Assembly: GCF_025847205.1 (NCBI RefSeq)
Contig: NZ_JAOYTH010000006.1
Coordinates: 186,001-250,000, forward strand
DNA: 64,000 nt
From: Pararhizobium sp. YC-54
Lineage (GTDB): Bacteria; Pseudomonadota; Alphaproteobacteria; Rhizobiales; Rhizobiaceae
Direction: 5' to 3'
In this document: positions 17,043 to 26,083 of the stretch, one piece after another
Position numbering within the stretch: the stretch's first letter is position 1
Layout of the letters: every line of letters starts with the position of its first letter
Translations under genes and position numbers: made by a program
Notes under the pieces: model-generated
Told to the model about the DNA's origin: nothing
The model's input: the letters and a program-made list of their open reading frames with translations, nothing else
The model's database searches: none

Positions 17043-17915
17043 TTATCCGCGCCAGTGGCCGCTGCCCCATAATTCCGCTAGCGAAATCCGATAGTCGGGG
17101 AAGCGGAAGACAAATCCGAGATCACGCAGGCGTGCATTGGAAACGCGCTTGTTCTCTCCATAGAAGGACCGTGCCATCGGCGAGAGCTCGGCGGTCTCGA
17201 AAGGCATTTCGGGAGGCGGGGCAACACCCATCAGGCGGGCAGCTTCTGCCACGATATCCTGCGGCGGCGCCGGTTCATGATCGGTGACATTGTAGATGCC
17301 GCCAATCGACCGCCCGGAGAGAAAGACGGTAGCGCCGGCGATATCCTCGACACGGATACGGTTGAATACCTGATTGGGCTTGATCAGGCGGCGCGCGGTT
17401 CCGGCTGCAAGATTGCAGAATGCGTTGCGGCCCGGACCATAGATGCCGGAGAGACGCAGCACCGCGACGGGAACGTTGCTGGCTTGGCCAAAGGCCAGCC
17501 ATGCCTGTTCGGCGGCGACGCGCTCGACGGAACGGGCAGAGACCGGCTCCAGAGACGCATCCTCCGCCACCCAGGCGCCGCCATGGTCGCCATAGACGCC
17601 AACCGTCGAGAGATAGCCCGCCCATTTCAGGTTCGGCATCAACCCGGCCAGTGACGGCGCCCCGGGACGCATCATCGGATCGCCATCGCGGCCCGGCGCA
17701 ATCGACTGGATCAGATGCGTCGTCCGTTTCATGGCGGCGGCAAGCTCCGGCGAAATCGTCGTGCCGTCATAGACAAGGGCATCGATGCCAAGTGCGTGCA
17801 AGCCGGCGAGCTTGTCTTCAGAGCGTGTCGTGCCGGTGACCGTCTCAGCGAGGGGCAAAAAAGTCTTGGCGATTGCCGAGCCGGAGAACCCGGCGCCCAA
17901 AACCAGAACATGCAT
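17043..17915 (-). CDS. NAD(P)-dependent epimerase/SDR-like family protein
   Basis: A 290-residue Rossmann protein of the atypical/extended SDR type. The N-terminal dinucleotide motif is VLVLGAGFSGSAIAK, the middle has YLSTVGVYGDHGGAWV resembling the active-site S/Y region, then LRLSGIYGPGRN and RIRVEDIAGA. It resembles the YeeZ-like NAD-dependent epimerases of unknown substrate. Its ATG overlaps the queG stop (TGATG), so it is translated from the same operon as queG and the GST at 19086. No pathway can be assigned. Confidence 0.8.
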   Translation of the reverse strand: MHVLVLGAGFSGSAIAKTFLPLAETVTGTTRSEDKLAGLHALGIDALVYDGTTISPELAAAMKRTTHLIQSIAPGRDGDPMMRPGAPSLAGLMPNLKWAGYLSTVGVYGDHGGAWVAEDASLEPVSARSVERVAAEQAWLAFGQASNVPVAVLRLSGIYGPGRNAFCNLAAGTARRLIKPNQVFNRIRVEDIAGATVFLSGRSIGGIYNVTDHEPAPPQDIVAEAARLMGVAPPPEMPFETAELSPMARSFYGENKRVSNARLRDLGFVFRFPDYRISLAELWGSGHWRG

Positions 17916-19075
17916 CACACAACTCCTGCCAGTTTCCATTCGGCGAGAACCTCGGGATCGGTCTCCCCGGCCTGTCTTGCCGCAAATTTCGCGAAATCGC
18001 CAGCGGTCATAAGCCGCGAAAGCGCCCAGACCGCCATCCCCCGCACGGTCGCCGACGGATCGGCCGACAGGGAAAGACAAATATCGATCAGGCCGGCCTC
18101 ACCGGAATTGCCGGCGGCAATCAGACAGTTGCGCACGAACCGGTCCCTGCCGATACGCTTGACCGGCGAGCCGGAAAAGAACGTGCGGAACGCGGTATCG
18201 TCGAGCGTCAGCAAAAATGATAGCGGCGGCTCTTTCAGGTCCTCGCGTGCCTTCAGCTTCATCTCGGAGGCAGCTGCTGCAAACTTGTTCCATGGACAGG
18301 CCGCAAGACAGTCGTCGCAGCCATAGATGCGGTTGCCGATCTGCGGACGAATGGCCGGATCGATCGGCCCTTTGTGTTCGATCGTCAGATAGGAAATGCA
18401 CCGGCGCGCATCGATCCGGTAAGGTGCCGGGAAAGCATCGGTGGGACAGACGTCGAGACAGGCGCGGCAGGAGCCGCAATGATCCCGCTCCGGCGCGTCG
18501 ATCGAAAGATCGGCCGTCGTGAACAGGCTGCCGAGAAACAGCCAGGACCCGAATTCGCGGCTGACGAGATTGGTGTGCTTGCCCTGCCAGCCGAGCCCCG
18601 CCTGCTCGGCGAGCGGTTTTTCCATCACCGGCGCTGTATCGACGAAAACCTTGACGTCCTCGCCTGCTCTTGCCGCAAAACGGGTCGCCACCTCTTTCAG
18701 CCTGCCCTTGACGACATCGTGATAGTCGCGATTGCGGGCATAGACGGAGATGGCGCCGAGGTCCGGCTTGTCGAGGATATGGCGCGGGTCCTCGTCCGGC
18801 CCATAATTCATGCCGAACAGCACGACGGAGCGCACATCGCTCCAGAGCACGCGCGGATCGGCCCGGCGGCTGGCCGTTTCGGCCATCCAGTCCATCGTGC
18901 CGTGGTATCCTTCGGCGAGGAAATCGGCGAGCCGCTCCGGCGCCTGCGGGATGGATGTGGGAAGCGTCACCCGGCAGACGTCAAAGCCCTTGTCGCGGGC
19001 CTCGTCCTTCAGGAAGCTGGTCAGCGTCCGGCGCCTCCTGTCATGCTTCTCCTCAAGGAGCGCATTGCCGGGCAC
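17915..19075 (-). CDS. queG: Epoxyqueuosine reductase
   Basis: A 386-residue cobalamin- and iron-sulfur-dependent reductase that completes queuosine synthesis on tRNA. The N-terminal part has FDVCRVT and the DUF1730-type region, then [23 protein letters not shown], and two ferredoxin-type clusters: [15 protein letters not shown] and, after [21 protein letters not shown]. The C terminus has HEAT-like repeats ([12 protein letters not shown]). I start at GTG 19075 because AAGGAG lies 6 nt upstream, giving a 10-nt gap after the GST gene; the open frame extends further into that gene. The three genes 19778-17043 form an operon. Confidence 0.95.
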   Translation of the reverse strand: MPGNALLEEKHDRRRRTLTSFLKDEARDKGFDVCRVTLPTSIPQAPERLADFLAEGYHGTMDWMAETASRRADPRVLWSDVRSVVLFGMNYGPDEDPRHILDKPDLGAISVYARNRDYHDVVKGRLKEVATRFAARAGEDVKVFVDTAPVMEKPLAEQAGLGWQGKHTNLVSREFGSWLFLGSLFTTADLSIDAPERDHCGSCRACLDVCPTDAFPAPYRIDARRCISYLTIEHKGPIDPAIRPQIGNRIYGCDDCLAACPWNKFAAAASEMKLKAREDLKEPPLSFLLTLDDTAFRTFFSGSPVKRIGRDRFVRNCLIAAGNSGEAGLIDICLSLSADPSATVRGMAVWALSRLMTAGDFAKFAARQAGETDPEVLAEWKLAGVV

Positions 19076-19085
19076 AGCCGTCTCC

Positions 19086-19778
19086 TTAAAAATCCAGGTC
19101 AGCGTAGTGGGAAACGGGTGTAACCCCGCGGACGCGCTCGGCAAGCAGCGGACGGAAGGACGGCCGGGACTTCAGGCGCTGGTACCAGTCCTTCACGGCC
19201 GGTGCCTCCAACCAGTCGATTTCGCCGAGATAGTCCAGCACCGAGACGGCAGCAGCGGCGGCCAGATCCGCATAGGACAGCCGGTCGCCAGCAAGGTAGG
19301 TGCGCGAGCCCGCAAGCCATCCCAGATATTTCAGATACTGGCGGATATTCGAGCGCGACGTGCGCAGGATTTTCGAGTCCGGTGCGCCGCCGCCCTGATC
19401 AGGCGTCATCTGCAGCTTGAAAATGCGCTCACGCACCAGCGGCCGCGTCACGTCGGCTTCCATCTTCTGCAGGAACCATTCGACCAGCCGGCGGATCTCC
19501 GCGCGCTGGAAGGGGTCCTCGGCCAGGAGCCGCCGATCCCGCTTCAGGACGCCGTTGGTCTCATCGAGATATTCGGAAATCACCGTCGCCCCGCAGAGCG
19601 CGCGCATGCTGTCATCGACATAGACCGGCAATGTGCCGGCCGGATTGAGCGTCAGGAAATCCCGCCGCTTCTCCCAGGGCTGCTCCTCTGCCAGCTCCGT
19701 CTGGTAGCCGTATTCCGAAAGGATCAGGCGGACGAACCGGGAGGATGTGGACATCGGGTGGTGATAAAGTGTCGGCAT
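19086..19778 (-). CDS. Glutathione S-transferase family protein
   Basis: A 230-residue GST. The thioredoxin-like N terminus begins [20 protein letters not shown], with the GTLPVYVDD cis-proline segment and VISEYLDET glutathione-site residues. The C-terminal helical domain contains [26 protein letters not shown], the N-capping box region. It is followed 10 nt later by queG on the same strand. The function is unknown; association with queG appears in rhizobial gene order but no direct biochemical link is known to me. Confidence 0.88.
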   Translation of the reverse strand: MPTLYHHPMSTSSRFVRLILSEYGYQTELAEEQPWEKRRDFLTLNPAGTLPVYVDDSMRALCGATVISEYLDETNGVLKRDRRLLAEDPFQRAEIRRLVEWFLQKMEADVTRPLVRERIFKLQMTPDQGGGAPDSKILRTSRSNIRQYLKYLGWLAGSRTYLAGDRLSYADLAAAAAVSVLDYLGEIDWLEAPAVKDWYQRLKSRPSFRPLLAERVRGVTPVSHYADLDF

Positions 19779-19957
19779 AAGCTATCGGGTTTCGTCAGTT
19801 CGATTGGGAGGGGATGGTTTTGTCGCGGCGGTTTCGTCTGGCCACGCAGCGTTAGAAAAAGCTATAGGAACTTGCTGGCGCAAACACAAGCGAATCAGCC
19901 AATGCCCGTCGTTGGTCCCAGACCCTAACCTCCAATGCTTCAGGGATGCTTAATTCT

Positions 19958-20764
19958 ATGACCGATCAATCGATCATCAGTGCGCTTATCCTTGGCCTTA
20001 TCGAAGGCCTGACCGAATTCATTCCGGTATCGTCCACCGCCCATGTCCTGCTCGCCGGGCATTTTCTCGGCTTCAAATCCCCCGGCAATACGTTTGCAGT
20101 GCTCATCCAGCTCGGTGCGATCCTTGCCATTCTGCTCGTCTATTTCCAGCGCCTGCTGTCCATCGCCCTGGCCCTGCCCTCAAGCGCCAAAGCACGGCAA
20201 TTCGTCCTGTCGATCCTTCTCGCGTTCCTGCCGGCAGCCCTGATCGGCGCCATCGCGCATGGATTCATCAAGAGCGTTCTGTTCGAAACGCCGATGCTGA
20301 TCTGTATCGTCCTGATTGTCGGCGGCGTCATTCTCTATGCGATCGACCGCATGCCTCTGAAGGCGAAATACCACGATGTCATGGATTATCCACCGTCGCT
20401 GGCGTTGAAAATCGGCCTGTTTCAGTGCCTGGCGATGATCCCGGGCACATCGCGCTCCGGCGCGACGATCGCCGGCGCGCTGCTGATGGGGACCGACAAG
20501 CGCTCAGCCGCCGAGTTTTCGTTCTTCCTGGCGATGCCGACCATGCTCGGCGCCTTCACGCTCGATCTCTACAAGAACCGCAATGCGCTCAATTTCGATG
20601 ACGCATCCCTGATCGCCGTCGGCTTCATCGCCGCCTTCGTCGCTGCGCTATTGGTCGTGCGGTCACTTTTGAACTTCGTCTCCAACCGAGGCTTTGCACC
20701 GTTCGCCATCTGGCGCATCGTCGTCGGCACCGCGGGTCTCATCGGCCTCTGGCTGCTCGGCTAG
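19958..20764 (+). CDS. uppP: Undecaprenyl-diphosphatase
   Basis: A 268-residue integral membrane phosphatase that recycles undecaprenyl pyrophosphate for peptidoglycan and polysaccharide synthesis; loss or gain alters bacitracin resistance. Both signature motifs are visible: [14 protein letters not shown] near residues 15-28 and [10 protein letters not shown] near 170. About seven to eight hydrophobic segments are spread along the protein. I choose ATG 19958 ([17 protein letters not shown]) because it matches the family N terminus; ATG 19946 is 4 codons upstream. It is divergent from the GST-queG operon across 19779-19957. Confidence 0.96.
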   Translation: MTDQSIISALILGLIEGLTEFIPVSSTAHVLLAGHFLGFKSPGNTFAVLIQLGAILAILLVYFQRLLSIALALPSSAKARQFVLSILLAFLPAALIGAIAHGFIKSVLFETPMLICIVLIVGGVILYAIDRMPLKAKYHDVMDYPPSLALKIGLFQCLAMIPGTSRSGATIAGALLMGTDKRSAAEFSFFLAMPTMLGAFTLDLYKNRNALNFDDASLIAVGFIAAFVAALLVVRSLLNFVSNRGFAPFAIWRIVVGTAGLIGLWLLG

Positions 20765-20794
20765 GGCGTTTCATCTTCAAACGCTCCAAGCCCA

Positions 20795-20837
20795 ATAAAA
20801 AACCGCATGCACCTCAGTGAAGAGAATGCATGCGGTT
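20795..20837 (-). terminator. Intrinsic terminator of the small secreted protein gene
   Basis: On the minus strand AACCGCATGC, a 17-nt loop and GCATGCGGTT are followed by a run of six T. It lies between the uppP stop and the convergent small gene at 20886, so it ends transcription of the latter and may also act on uppP mRNA. Confidence 0.75.
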
Positions 20838-20885
20838 CCTGGCCCCCGCCATAATCTGTATCGCCTTGTCAGAAGGCGGAAAGTC

Positions 20886-21050
20886 TTACTCGCCGGCGAG
20901 CGTGCCGATCGACGCGGTCGTGCAGGGATCGACGCCATAAGCCGGCGCGCAACCGCTGTGATTGCTGGCGACCGTCTTCGGCGCAGCGAAGGATCCAGCC
21001 AGGATAATAAGTGCCGCGCACGCAAAGAAAATCGCGATCGACTTGCCCAT
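20886..21050 (-). CDS. Small secreted protein of unknown function (54 aa)
   Basis: A 54-residue product with a strong signal peptide, MGKSIAIFFACAALIILAGSFA, leaving a mature peptide of about 30 residues, with two cysteines (SGCAPAYGVDPCTT) that could form a disulfide. I do not recognise the family. Support comes from the signal peptide, a GAGAGG sequence about 10 nt upstream of the ATG, and its own intrinsic terminator at 20795-20837. A longer frame to 21149 exists but puts a basic, non-signal extension in front. It converges on uppP. Confidence 0.6.
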   Translation of the reverse strand: MGKSIAIFFACAALIILAGSFAAPKTVASNHSGCAPAYGVDPCTTASIGTLAGE

Positions 21051-21232
21051 AAAAAATGTGCCTCTCAAGGTGATATGACGTCGCCGGTTATTCATGAAAT
21101 GAACGATGCGGCGCGGCTGCTGTGTATGTGCTGGAACTGTCGTTATCAATATCGGTACATGTTGAATCGACGGTAAAGATCAATCGCTTTTTTGAGTGCG
21201 GCAGAACTGCAACGGTTTATTCTGCAGCGGTC

Positions 21233-21264
21233 AAAAAGAAACCGCCAGTAGGCACCGGCGGTTT
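21233..21264 (-). terminator. Intrinsic terminator of the NDUFA9-like gene
   Basis: Read on the minus strand, AAACCGCC and GGCGGTTT form a hairpin with a 10-nt loop, followed by CTTTTTG. It lies 36 nt downstream of the stop of the NDUFA9-like gene. Confidence 0.75.
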
Positions 21265-21299
21265 ATCTTGCAACCCATTTTCAGCTGCACGTGGTGCGG

Positions 21300-22280
21300 T
21301 CAAGCAGCGCCGCCGGACCGGGTATATTGGCCGTGCGGACGATAGCGCACCACATAAGACGGCAGCACGGCTTCGACCGAGGTCGGCTCGATACCAAACG
21401 CCTCAAGCGTCCGGCCTTCGGTCTGCGCATTCGTCGACACGATATTATCACTCTTCAGCAGGGTGACCTGATCGACGGTAAGCGGCGGCGCGATGAACGG
21501 CACCATCGACGCAACGGAGCCGATCATGGACGCGATGCCGAAGGGGATCGGCAGCAAGGTGCGCTTGCGATCGATGGTCTTCAAAAGGATTTCGAGACAG
21601 TGCTTGAAAGTCAGAACGTCCGGGCCGCCGATTTCATAGACCCGGCCCTTGGCAACTTTGCCTTCGACAGATTTGGCCACCGCTTCGGCAACATCTGTGA
21701 CATAGACCGGCTGGAATGCGGTGTTGCCACCGCCGACCAGCGGCAGGACAGGCGAAAAGCGCGACATTTCGGCAAACTTGTTGAAGAAGCCGTCCTCCGG
21801 TCCGAAGATGATCGACGGCCGCAGGATCACCGCTTCCGGAACGGTCTCCAGGATTGCCTTTTCCGCGCGGCCCTTGCTGCGGGCATAAAGCGATTCGGCA
21901 TTGGCATCGGCGCCGATGGCGGACACATGCGTCAATGTCGCGCCGGCACCGCGCGCGGCCTCGGCGACCGCGCGGGCACCAAAATCCTGGACCGAATCGA
22001 ACGTGTTGCGCCCGGCCTCGAACAGAATGCCGACGCAGTTGACGACGTGATCGGCGCCATGAACCGCAGCATCCACCGATTTGCGGTAACGCAGGTTGGC
22101 CTGAACGAAGGAAATCTGCCCGACATTGCCCAAGGGCTGCAGGAAACCCGCGAGATCGGGGCGGCGAACCGCGACGCGAATGCGAAAGCCGCGCTTGGCC
22201 AGGGCCCGCACGACATGACGGCCGACAAATCCGGACCCGCCGAAAACAGTGACGAGCGGCGGGAGATTGGACAAAGTCAT
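21300..22280 (-). CDS. Complex I NDUFA9-like NAD(P)-binding (atypical SDR) protein
   Basis: A 326-residue atypical short-chain dehydrogenase. The N-terminal dinucleotide-binding motif is VTVFGGSGFVGRHVV at about residues 10-24, followed by VVNCVGILFE, THVSAIGADANAESLYARSKGRAE and ILRPSIIFGPEDGFFNKFA. The layout matches the complex I NDUFA9 subunit family found in alphaproteobacteria and mitochondria, where it acts in assembly or stability of complex I rather than catalysis. It is followed by a clear terminator. The DUF1330 gene lies upstream on the same strand with a 121-nt gap. Confidence 0.9.
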   Translation of the reverse strand: MTLSNLPPLVTVFGGSGFVGRHVVRALAKRGFRIRVAVRRPDLAGFLQPLGNVGQISFVQANLRYRKSVDAAVHGADHVVNCVGILFEAGRNTFDSVQDFGARAVAEAARGAGATLTHVSAIGADANAESLYARSKGRAEKAILETVPEAVILRPSIIFGPEDGFFNKFAEMSRFSPVLPLVGGGNTAFQPVYVTDVAEAVAKSVEGKVAKGRVYEIGGPDVLTFKHCLEILLKTIDRKRTLLPIPFGIASMIGSVASMVPFIAPPLTVDQVTLLKSDNIVSTNAQTEGRTLEAFGIEPTSVEAVLPSYVVRYRPHGQYTRSGGAA

Positions 22281-22401
22281 GGCACAGGCACTCCTGATCT
22301 GCAGTATGGCGTATGGGAGCTACATAGCCCAATCATCGGGCGACGGGAAGGCTTATCGCCAAGGCTTTTCTGCCGCTTTCCGCCGCAGTTGCCGCCGCGC
22401 G

Positions 22402-22689
22402 TCAGACGCCCTCGACGACGACCATTTCAGCATCGGCGACCTGCTGGCGGATTGCGGCGGCGATCTGATATTCCGGCGAATTGTAGCAATCGATCGCGGC
22501 CTGCAGCGACGGGAACTCAATCACCACGTTGCGGGCGCGCACATCGCCCTCCAGACGCTGGAAAGCACCACCACGCGCCAGGAAATTGGCGCCGTATTTC
22601 TCGAACGCCGGCTTGGCCGCCGTCACGTAATCCTTGTAACGCTCGGTATCGCGGACATCGACCCGCGCAATCCAGTAACCCTTGGCCAT
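22402..22689 (-). CDS. DUF1330 domain-containing protein
   Basis: A 95-residue small cytoplasmic protein of the DUF1330 family (ferredoxin-like alpha/beta fold). Typical segments are GYWIARVDVRDTERYKDYV near the start, AKPAFEKYGANFLARGG in the middle and VVIEFPSLQAAIDCYNSPEYQ near the end. The ATG at 22689 has GAGGGAG about 6 nt upstream, which decides the start over an upstream in-frame ATG. The biochemical role is unknown; the family resembles dimeric alpha-beta barrel enzymes. Confidence 0.88.
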   Translation of the reverse strand: MAKGYWIARVDVRDTERYKDYVTAAKPAFEKYGANFLARGGAFQRLEGDVRARNVVIEFPSLQAAIDCYNSPEYQIAAAIRQQVADAEMVVVEGV

Positions 22690-22827
22690 GGCAATCTCCC
22701 TCAATTCGTCGCAAGCTGGAATTATCGCTTCAGCTTCTTCCGTCAAATCATTTGACCGGTCAAGATAAAGGAGGCTTCTCACGAAAGTGCGACAGCTTCA
22801 AAACCAACGAAATCTGGAAGACCGAGC

Positions 22828-23886
22828 ATGTTTGCCTACATCGCAATGATATCCGGCGGAATGCTTGCACTCTTCTTCTATCCGGGCGCGCCCCTCGCCA
22901 AGCCCATGCAATGCAGCGCTGACGTCCATGCCGCGGTCAAAGCCACGGCGACAAACCAGGATGCAAGCGTCGAGCTCCGCTGCAGTCTGACCTTGTCACC
23001 CGGCGATATCGTCACCAAACGCCTGATCTTCTCCGGGGCCGGGGCATCCGGAGCGACACTTGACTGCAAGGGCGCAACACTCGACGGCACGCGCGGCTCG
23101 ATCAACTTCGGCAAGCCGGCCGTGCTCATCCGCTCCACCAAAGGCAAGAACGGCGACTGGAGCGCGCCGTCGGATATCACCGTGCGCAACTGCGTGATCA
23201 AGGGTGCGCTTCGCCTTCAGGGTCTGGGCACCAACGGCCAGGCAAAAGCCGTTCAATTGTCTTCGCTGACCCCGGACCACACGGCCTTTGCTCAAGCATC
23301 GGCCCCCAGGCAAATCTTCCTTTCCGCACTGACCCTCGTCGCGGATGGCAGAGTGCCCCTCTATATCGGACCGGGCGTCACAGGGGTCCGGTTGGAAAAA
23401 TCCACGCTGACCGGAAAGAGCGATGGTCCTGCGCTCTATCTCGACGCGGAGTCTGGGGGAAACACGATCACCGGAAATCGGTTCGCGGTGGAGAGCCGGC
23501 GCGAGCAGATTGCCATCGACGGCTCGGCAAAAAACACGATCCGCGGAAACATCTTCGATGACCCTTCAGGCGGCGGCATCTTCCTTTATCGCAACTGCGG
23601 CGAAGGCGGGACGATCCGCCATCAAAAACCGCAGCACAACACGATTTCCGGCAATACGTTCAAGTACCAGATGGCGTTCATGGCCAAACCGGCCGTCTGG
23701 CTGAACTCACGCAACGGCGCCCAACGCTATTGTTTCCGCGACCCCGCCCATCCCTTCGGCAGCAGCCTCAACTCAAAGGATTTCGCGCAGTTCAACACCG
23801 TCACGGGCAACCGCCTGATCGGCGGCGGCGCTTTTCTCATTCGCAATTCCGATCCGAGCAACAGGATCGAAGATAACGGCAATTGA
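22828..23886 (+). CDS. Secreted right-handed parallel beta-helix repeat protein
   Basis: A 352-residue exported protein. The N terminus MFAYIAMISGGMLALFFYPGAPLAKP is a signal peptide. The body has repeated N-x-I-x-G-N-x-F type turns (GNTITGNRF, KNTIRGNIFDD, HNTISGNTFKY, FNTVTGNRLIG), the ladder of a pectate-lyase-like beta-helix. The specific catalytic residues of a polysaccharide lyase are not evident. A carbohydrate-binding or -modifying envelope role is possible. It converges on pyrF with no base between the two stop codons. Confidence 0.8.
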   Translation: MFAYIAMISGGMLALFFYPGAPLAKPMQCSADVHAAVKATATNQDASVELRCSLTLSPGDIVTKRLIFSGAGASGATLDCKGATLDGTRGSINFGKPAVLIRSTKGKNGDWSAPSDITVRNCVIKGALRLQGLGTNGQAKAVQLSSLTPDHTAFAQASAPRQIFLSALTLVADGRVPLYIGPGVTGVRLEKSTLTGKSDGPALYLDAESGGNTITGNRFAVESRREQIAIDGSAKNTIRGNIFDDPSGGGIFLYRNCGEGGTIRHQKPQHNTISGNTFKYQMAFMAKPAVWLNSRNGAQRYCFRDPAHPFGSSLNSKDFAQFNTVTGNRLIGGGAFLIRNSDPSNRIEDNGN

Positions 23887-24585
23887 TCAGAGCGCGCCGC
23901 TCATTTCATCGAGGATAGCCCGTGCCGCAGCCTGCGGATCGGCGGCCTTGACGATCGGGCGGGCGACGACGAGGTGGCTCGAGCCGGCGCGCAAGGCATC
24001 TGCCGGTGTCATCACGCGCTTCTGGTCGCCCTTGTCGCTGCCGGCCGGACGAATGCCCGGGGTGACGATTGCCATGTCCGATCCGACGATCTTGCGGACA
24101 GCGGCGGCCTCCTCGGCAGAGCAGACGATGCCGCCCATGCCGGCGGCGCGGGCCTGTTCGGCGCGGCGCAGGACCAGCGTATGCGGATCGTATTCATAGC
24201 CGGCGTCGATGACGTCCTGCTCGTCCATCGAGGTGAGCACAGTGACGCCGAGCAGGCAGAGATCTGAGCCCCTTGCCGCTTCGACAGCCGCCCGCATCGC
24301 CTTCGGATAGGCATGCAGCGTCAGCATCGACATGCCCATCTTGGCGATGTTCTCGACACCCTTGGCAACCGTGTTGTCGATGTCGAGCAGTTTCATGTCG
24401 AGGAAGATCTTCTTGCCGTCCGCAGCCAGATCACGGGCAAATTCCAGCCCGCCGGCAAAGGCCAGCTGATAGCCGATCTTGTAGAACAGCACATCGTTGC
24501 CCAGCGCTTTGACGATCGCTTCGGCCTCGCCGATGGTTGGGATATCAAGGCCGACGATCAGCCGATCGCGCGCGGTCGCAGTCAT
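23887..24585 (-). CDS. pyrF: Orotidine-5'-phosphate decarboxylase
   Basis: A 232-residue TIM-barrel enzyme that decarboxylates OMP to UMP, the last step of de novo pyrimidine synthesis. The catalytic lysine array is visible in [12 protein letters not shown] (Asp63, Lys65, Asp68, Asp70). The phosphate-binding end has VTPGIRPAG and [12 protein letters not shown] take the ATG at 24585, which overlaps the upstream TGA as ATGA and has AAGGA 8 nt upstream; the ATG at 24594 would leave almost no spacer. It is the last gene of a three-gene operon after pmtA and a histidine-phosphatase gene. Confidence 0.96.
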   Translation of the reverse strand: MTATARDRLIVGLDIPTIGEAEAIVKALGNDVLFYKIGYQLAFAGGLEFARDLAADGKKIFLDMKLLDIDNTVAKGVENIAKMGMSMLTLHAYPKAMRAAVEAARGSDLCLLGVTVLTSMDEQDVIDAGYEYDPHTLVLRRAEQARAAGMGGIVCSAEEAAAVRKIVGSDMAIVTPGIRPAGSDKGDQKRVMTPADALRAGSSHLVVARPIVKAADPQAAARAILDEMSGAL

Positions 24586-25172
24586 TGTTGCCATCCTTGC
24601 CAGAGTTCCATGGCGGTCCAGTCGCATGCAAGGGAACGGTCCGCAAGGGAAAATGCGTAGAGGCAGCCACCGCCCGCCAACTGGTCGTGGCTGCGCGCAA
24701 TGGGTAGACCGGCCAGATGACATTTCAACAGCGTTCCGACACCGCCATGTCCGACAAAGGCTATCGGTTTTGCCGGATCATGCCGATCAAGCACCGAAGT
24801 GACTGCCGTAACAATACGCTTCTGGGCATCGACCGCCCGCTCCCAGCCATGGAAACTCTGCTCTGGATTGGCGAAGAACCAGTTGGCGGCCTTCTCGAAT
24901 TCGTCGGGCACAAGAAAGCCGGTGGCTGAGCGGTCGTTTTCACCGGAATGTTCCAGGACTTCGACTTCGACGCCGCTTGAACGTGCCATGGTGGCTGCCG
25001 TTTCCAGCGCCTTGGTCTCGTCGCTGGAAAGGATGCGGGAAAGCTGCCTTGCCCAATTAGACTGGGCGGCCTTTTCCGCACGCGCGATACCGATCTCCGA
25101 CAGTCCCCAGCGTGGAACCGGCACATCCGGTTCGAGGCGGACTTGCGGGTGCGTAACATAAACTCCGAACAC
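24582..25172 (-). CDS. Histidine phosphatase (phosphoglycerate mutase-like) family protein
   Basis: A 196-residue protein of the phosphoglycerate mutase-like fold. The usual RHG catalytic motif is replaced by THP ([12 protein letters not shown], His8), with the second-half signature [11 protein letters not shown] late and [15 protein letters not shown] early as in the family. The retained histidines suggest some activity, though the missing arginine is notable. The start is GTG 25172, with AAGGG 6 nt upstream overlapping the pmtA stop. It overlaps pyrF by 4 nt. The substrate is unknown. Confidence 0.82.
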   Translation of the reverse strand: MFGVYVTHPQVRLEPDVPVPRWGLSEIGIARAEKAAQSNWARQLSRILSSDETKALETAATMARSSGVEVEVLEHSGENDRSATGFLVPDEFEKAANWFFANPEQSFHGWERAVDAQKRIVTAVTSVLDRHDPAKPIAFVGHGGVGTLLKCHLAGLPIARSHDQLAGGGCLYAFSLADRSLACDWTAMELWQGWQQ

Positions 25173-25181
25173 CAGCAGCCC

Positions 25182-25778
25182 TTAATGCGTCTTGCGATAG
25201 ACCCACAGCTGCGCCGGCGGGATGTTGCGGACAACAAAATCATAGTGGGAGATCTGGTAGCGATCCGGCATCGCGACGACAGGCGACAGCGGACCGTAGG
25301 AAATCTGGATAACCGGGCGGCCGACGGGGATGCGCGACAGGAGGTCGTCGATCAGCGAGACACGCATATGCATCGGAAAGTTCAAAAGCGGCACGGCGGA
25401 AATAACGCTGTCGAACTGCTGGTCGCGGCGTGCGCCGAGCGTCTTGTCGAGATCGAAGGCGTCGCCGTTGATGAAATCGACGTCCGGATAGGTCTTGACC
25501 AGATGCTGGAAGAAATCGGTGGAAAATTCGATCGACACCAGGTTTTCCGGCTGAACGCCCTTCTGCAGGATCGCCTTGGTGATGACGCCGGTGCCGGGGC
25601 CAAGCTCGAGAACGGGAAGACCTGAGTGCGGATTGACGACGCTTGCCATCCGCCGCGCGGTTATTCCGGATGTCGGCACGATCGAACCGACAGCTTTCAT
25701 ATTGCTTCGCCAACCCTTGAAGAAACGGATTTCCTCATCGAATTTCTTGCCAAGCCGTTCTTTCAGACGAAAATTCAT
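25182..25778 (-). CDS. pmtA: Phospholipid N-methyltransferase (Sinorhizobium-type PmtA)
   Basis: A 198-residue SAM-dependent methyltransferase that converts phosphatidylethanolamine to phosphatidylcholine by three methylations, important for rhizobial membranes and host interaction. It has the family start RLKERLGKKFDEEIRFFKGW, the lipid-enzyme segment VGSIVPTSGITARRMAS, motif I VLELGPGTGV at 56-65 and VSIEFSTDFF. The ATG at 25778 has GGAG 6 nt upstream. It is the first gene of the operon with the histidine phosphatase and pyrF. Confidence 0.92.
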   Translation of the reverse strand: MNFRLKERLGKKFDEEIRFFKGWRSNMKAVGSIVPTSGITARRMASVVNPHSGLPVLELGPGTGVITKAILQKGVQPENLVSIEFSTDFFQHLVKTYPDVDFINGDAFDLDKTLGARRDQQFDSVISAVPLLNFPMHMRVSLIDDLLSRIPVGRPVIQISYGPLSPVVAMPDRYQISHYDFVVRNIPPAQLWVYRKTH

Positions 25779-26083
25779 GCGTATCTCCACCAATACGTCG
25801 TCTGCGCCCGGACAATGCCCATCGGCCGGACGCCTTACGCTCGAATTAAGTATGTGTCGCTACTTGCGACATATACAAGTCTTTCAGCGCCAGAAATTGC
25901 AAAGGCCAACAGATCATTGCACATGCGCCGCGGCCCGACCGGTACGCGCGGCTACCAATGCCGTTTCGACATACAGATATCCGCCTCTTTACCGGCACTC
26001 CTGAACACACGTCCGGCTGCGATCAAGCCCGACTCTCATTTCCGGCAGCCGGCACCAACGGCAATATTTATCGCGGCACAGGC
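25779..26083. other. Intergenic region between dnaN and pmtA (305 nt)
   Basis: No gene is recognised here. It must contain the end of dnaN mRNA and the pmtA promoter. CCGGCTGC (26013-26020) and GCAGCCGG (26045-26052) form 8-nt inverted arms with a 24-nt loop close to the dnaN stop, which may be a weak transcript-end structure; no T-run follows. Confidence 0.5.

Noticed and set aside
21291..22922. A 543-codon plus-strand frame over the NDUFA9-like and DUF1330 genes
   Set aside because: It is antisense to two well-supported genes and its translation shows no domain.
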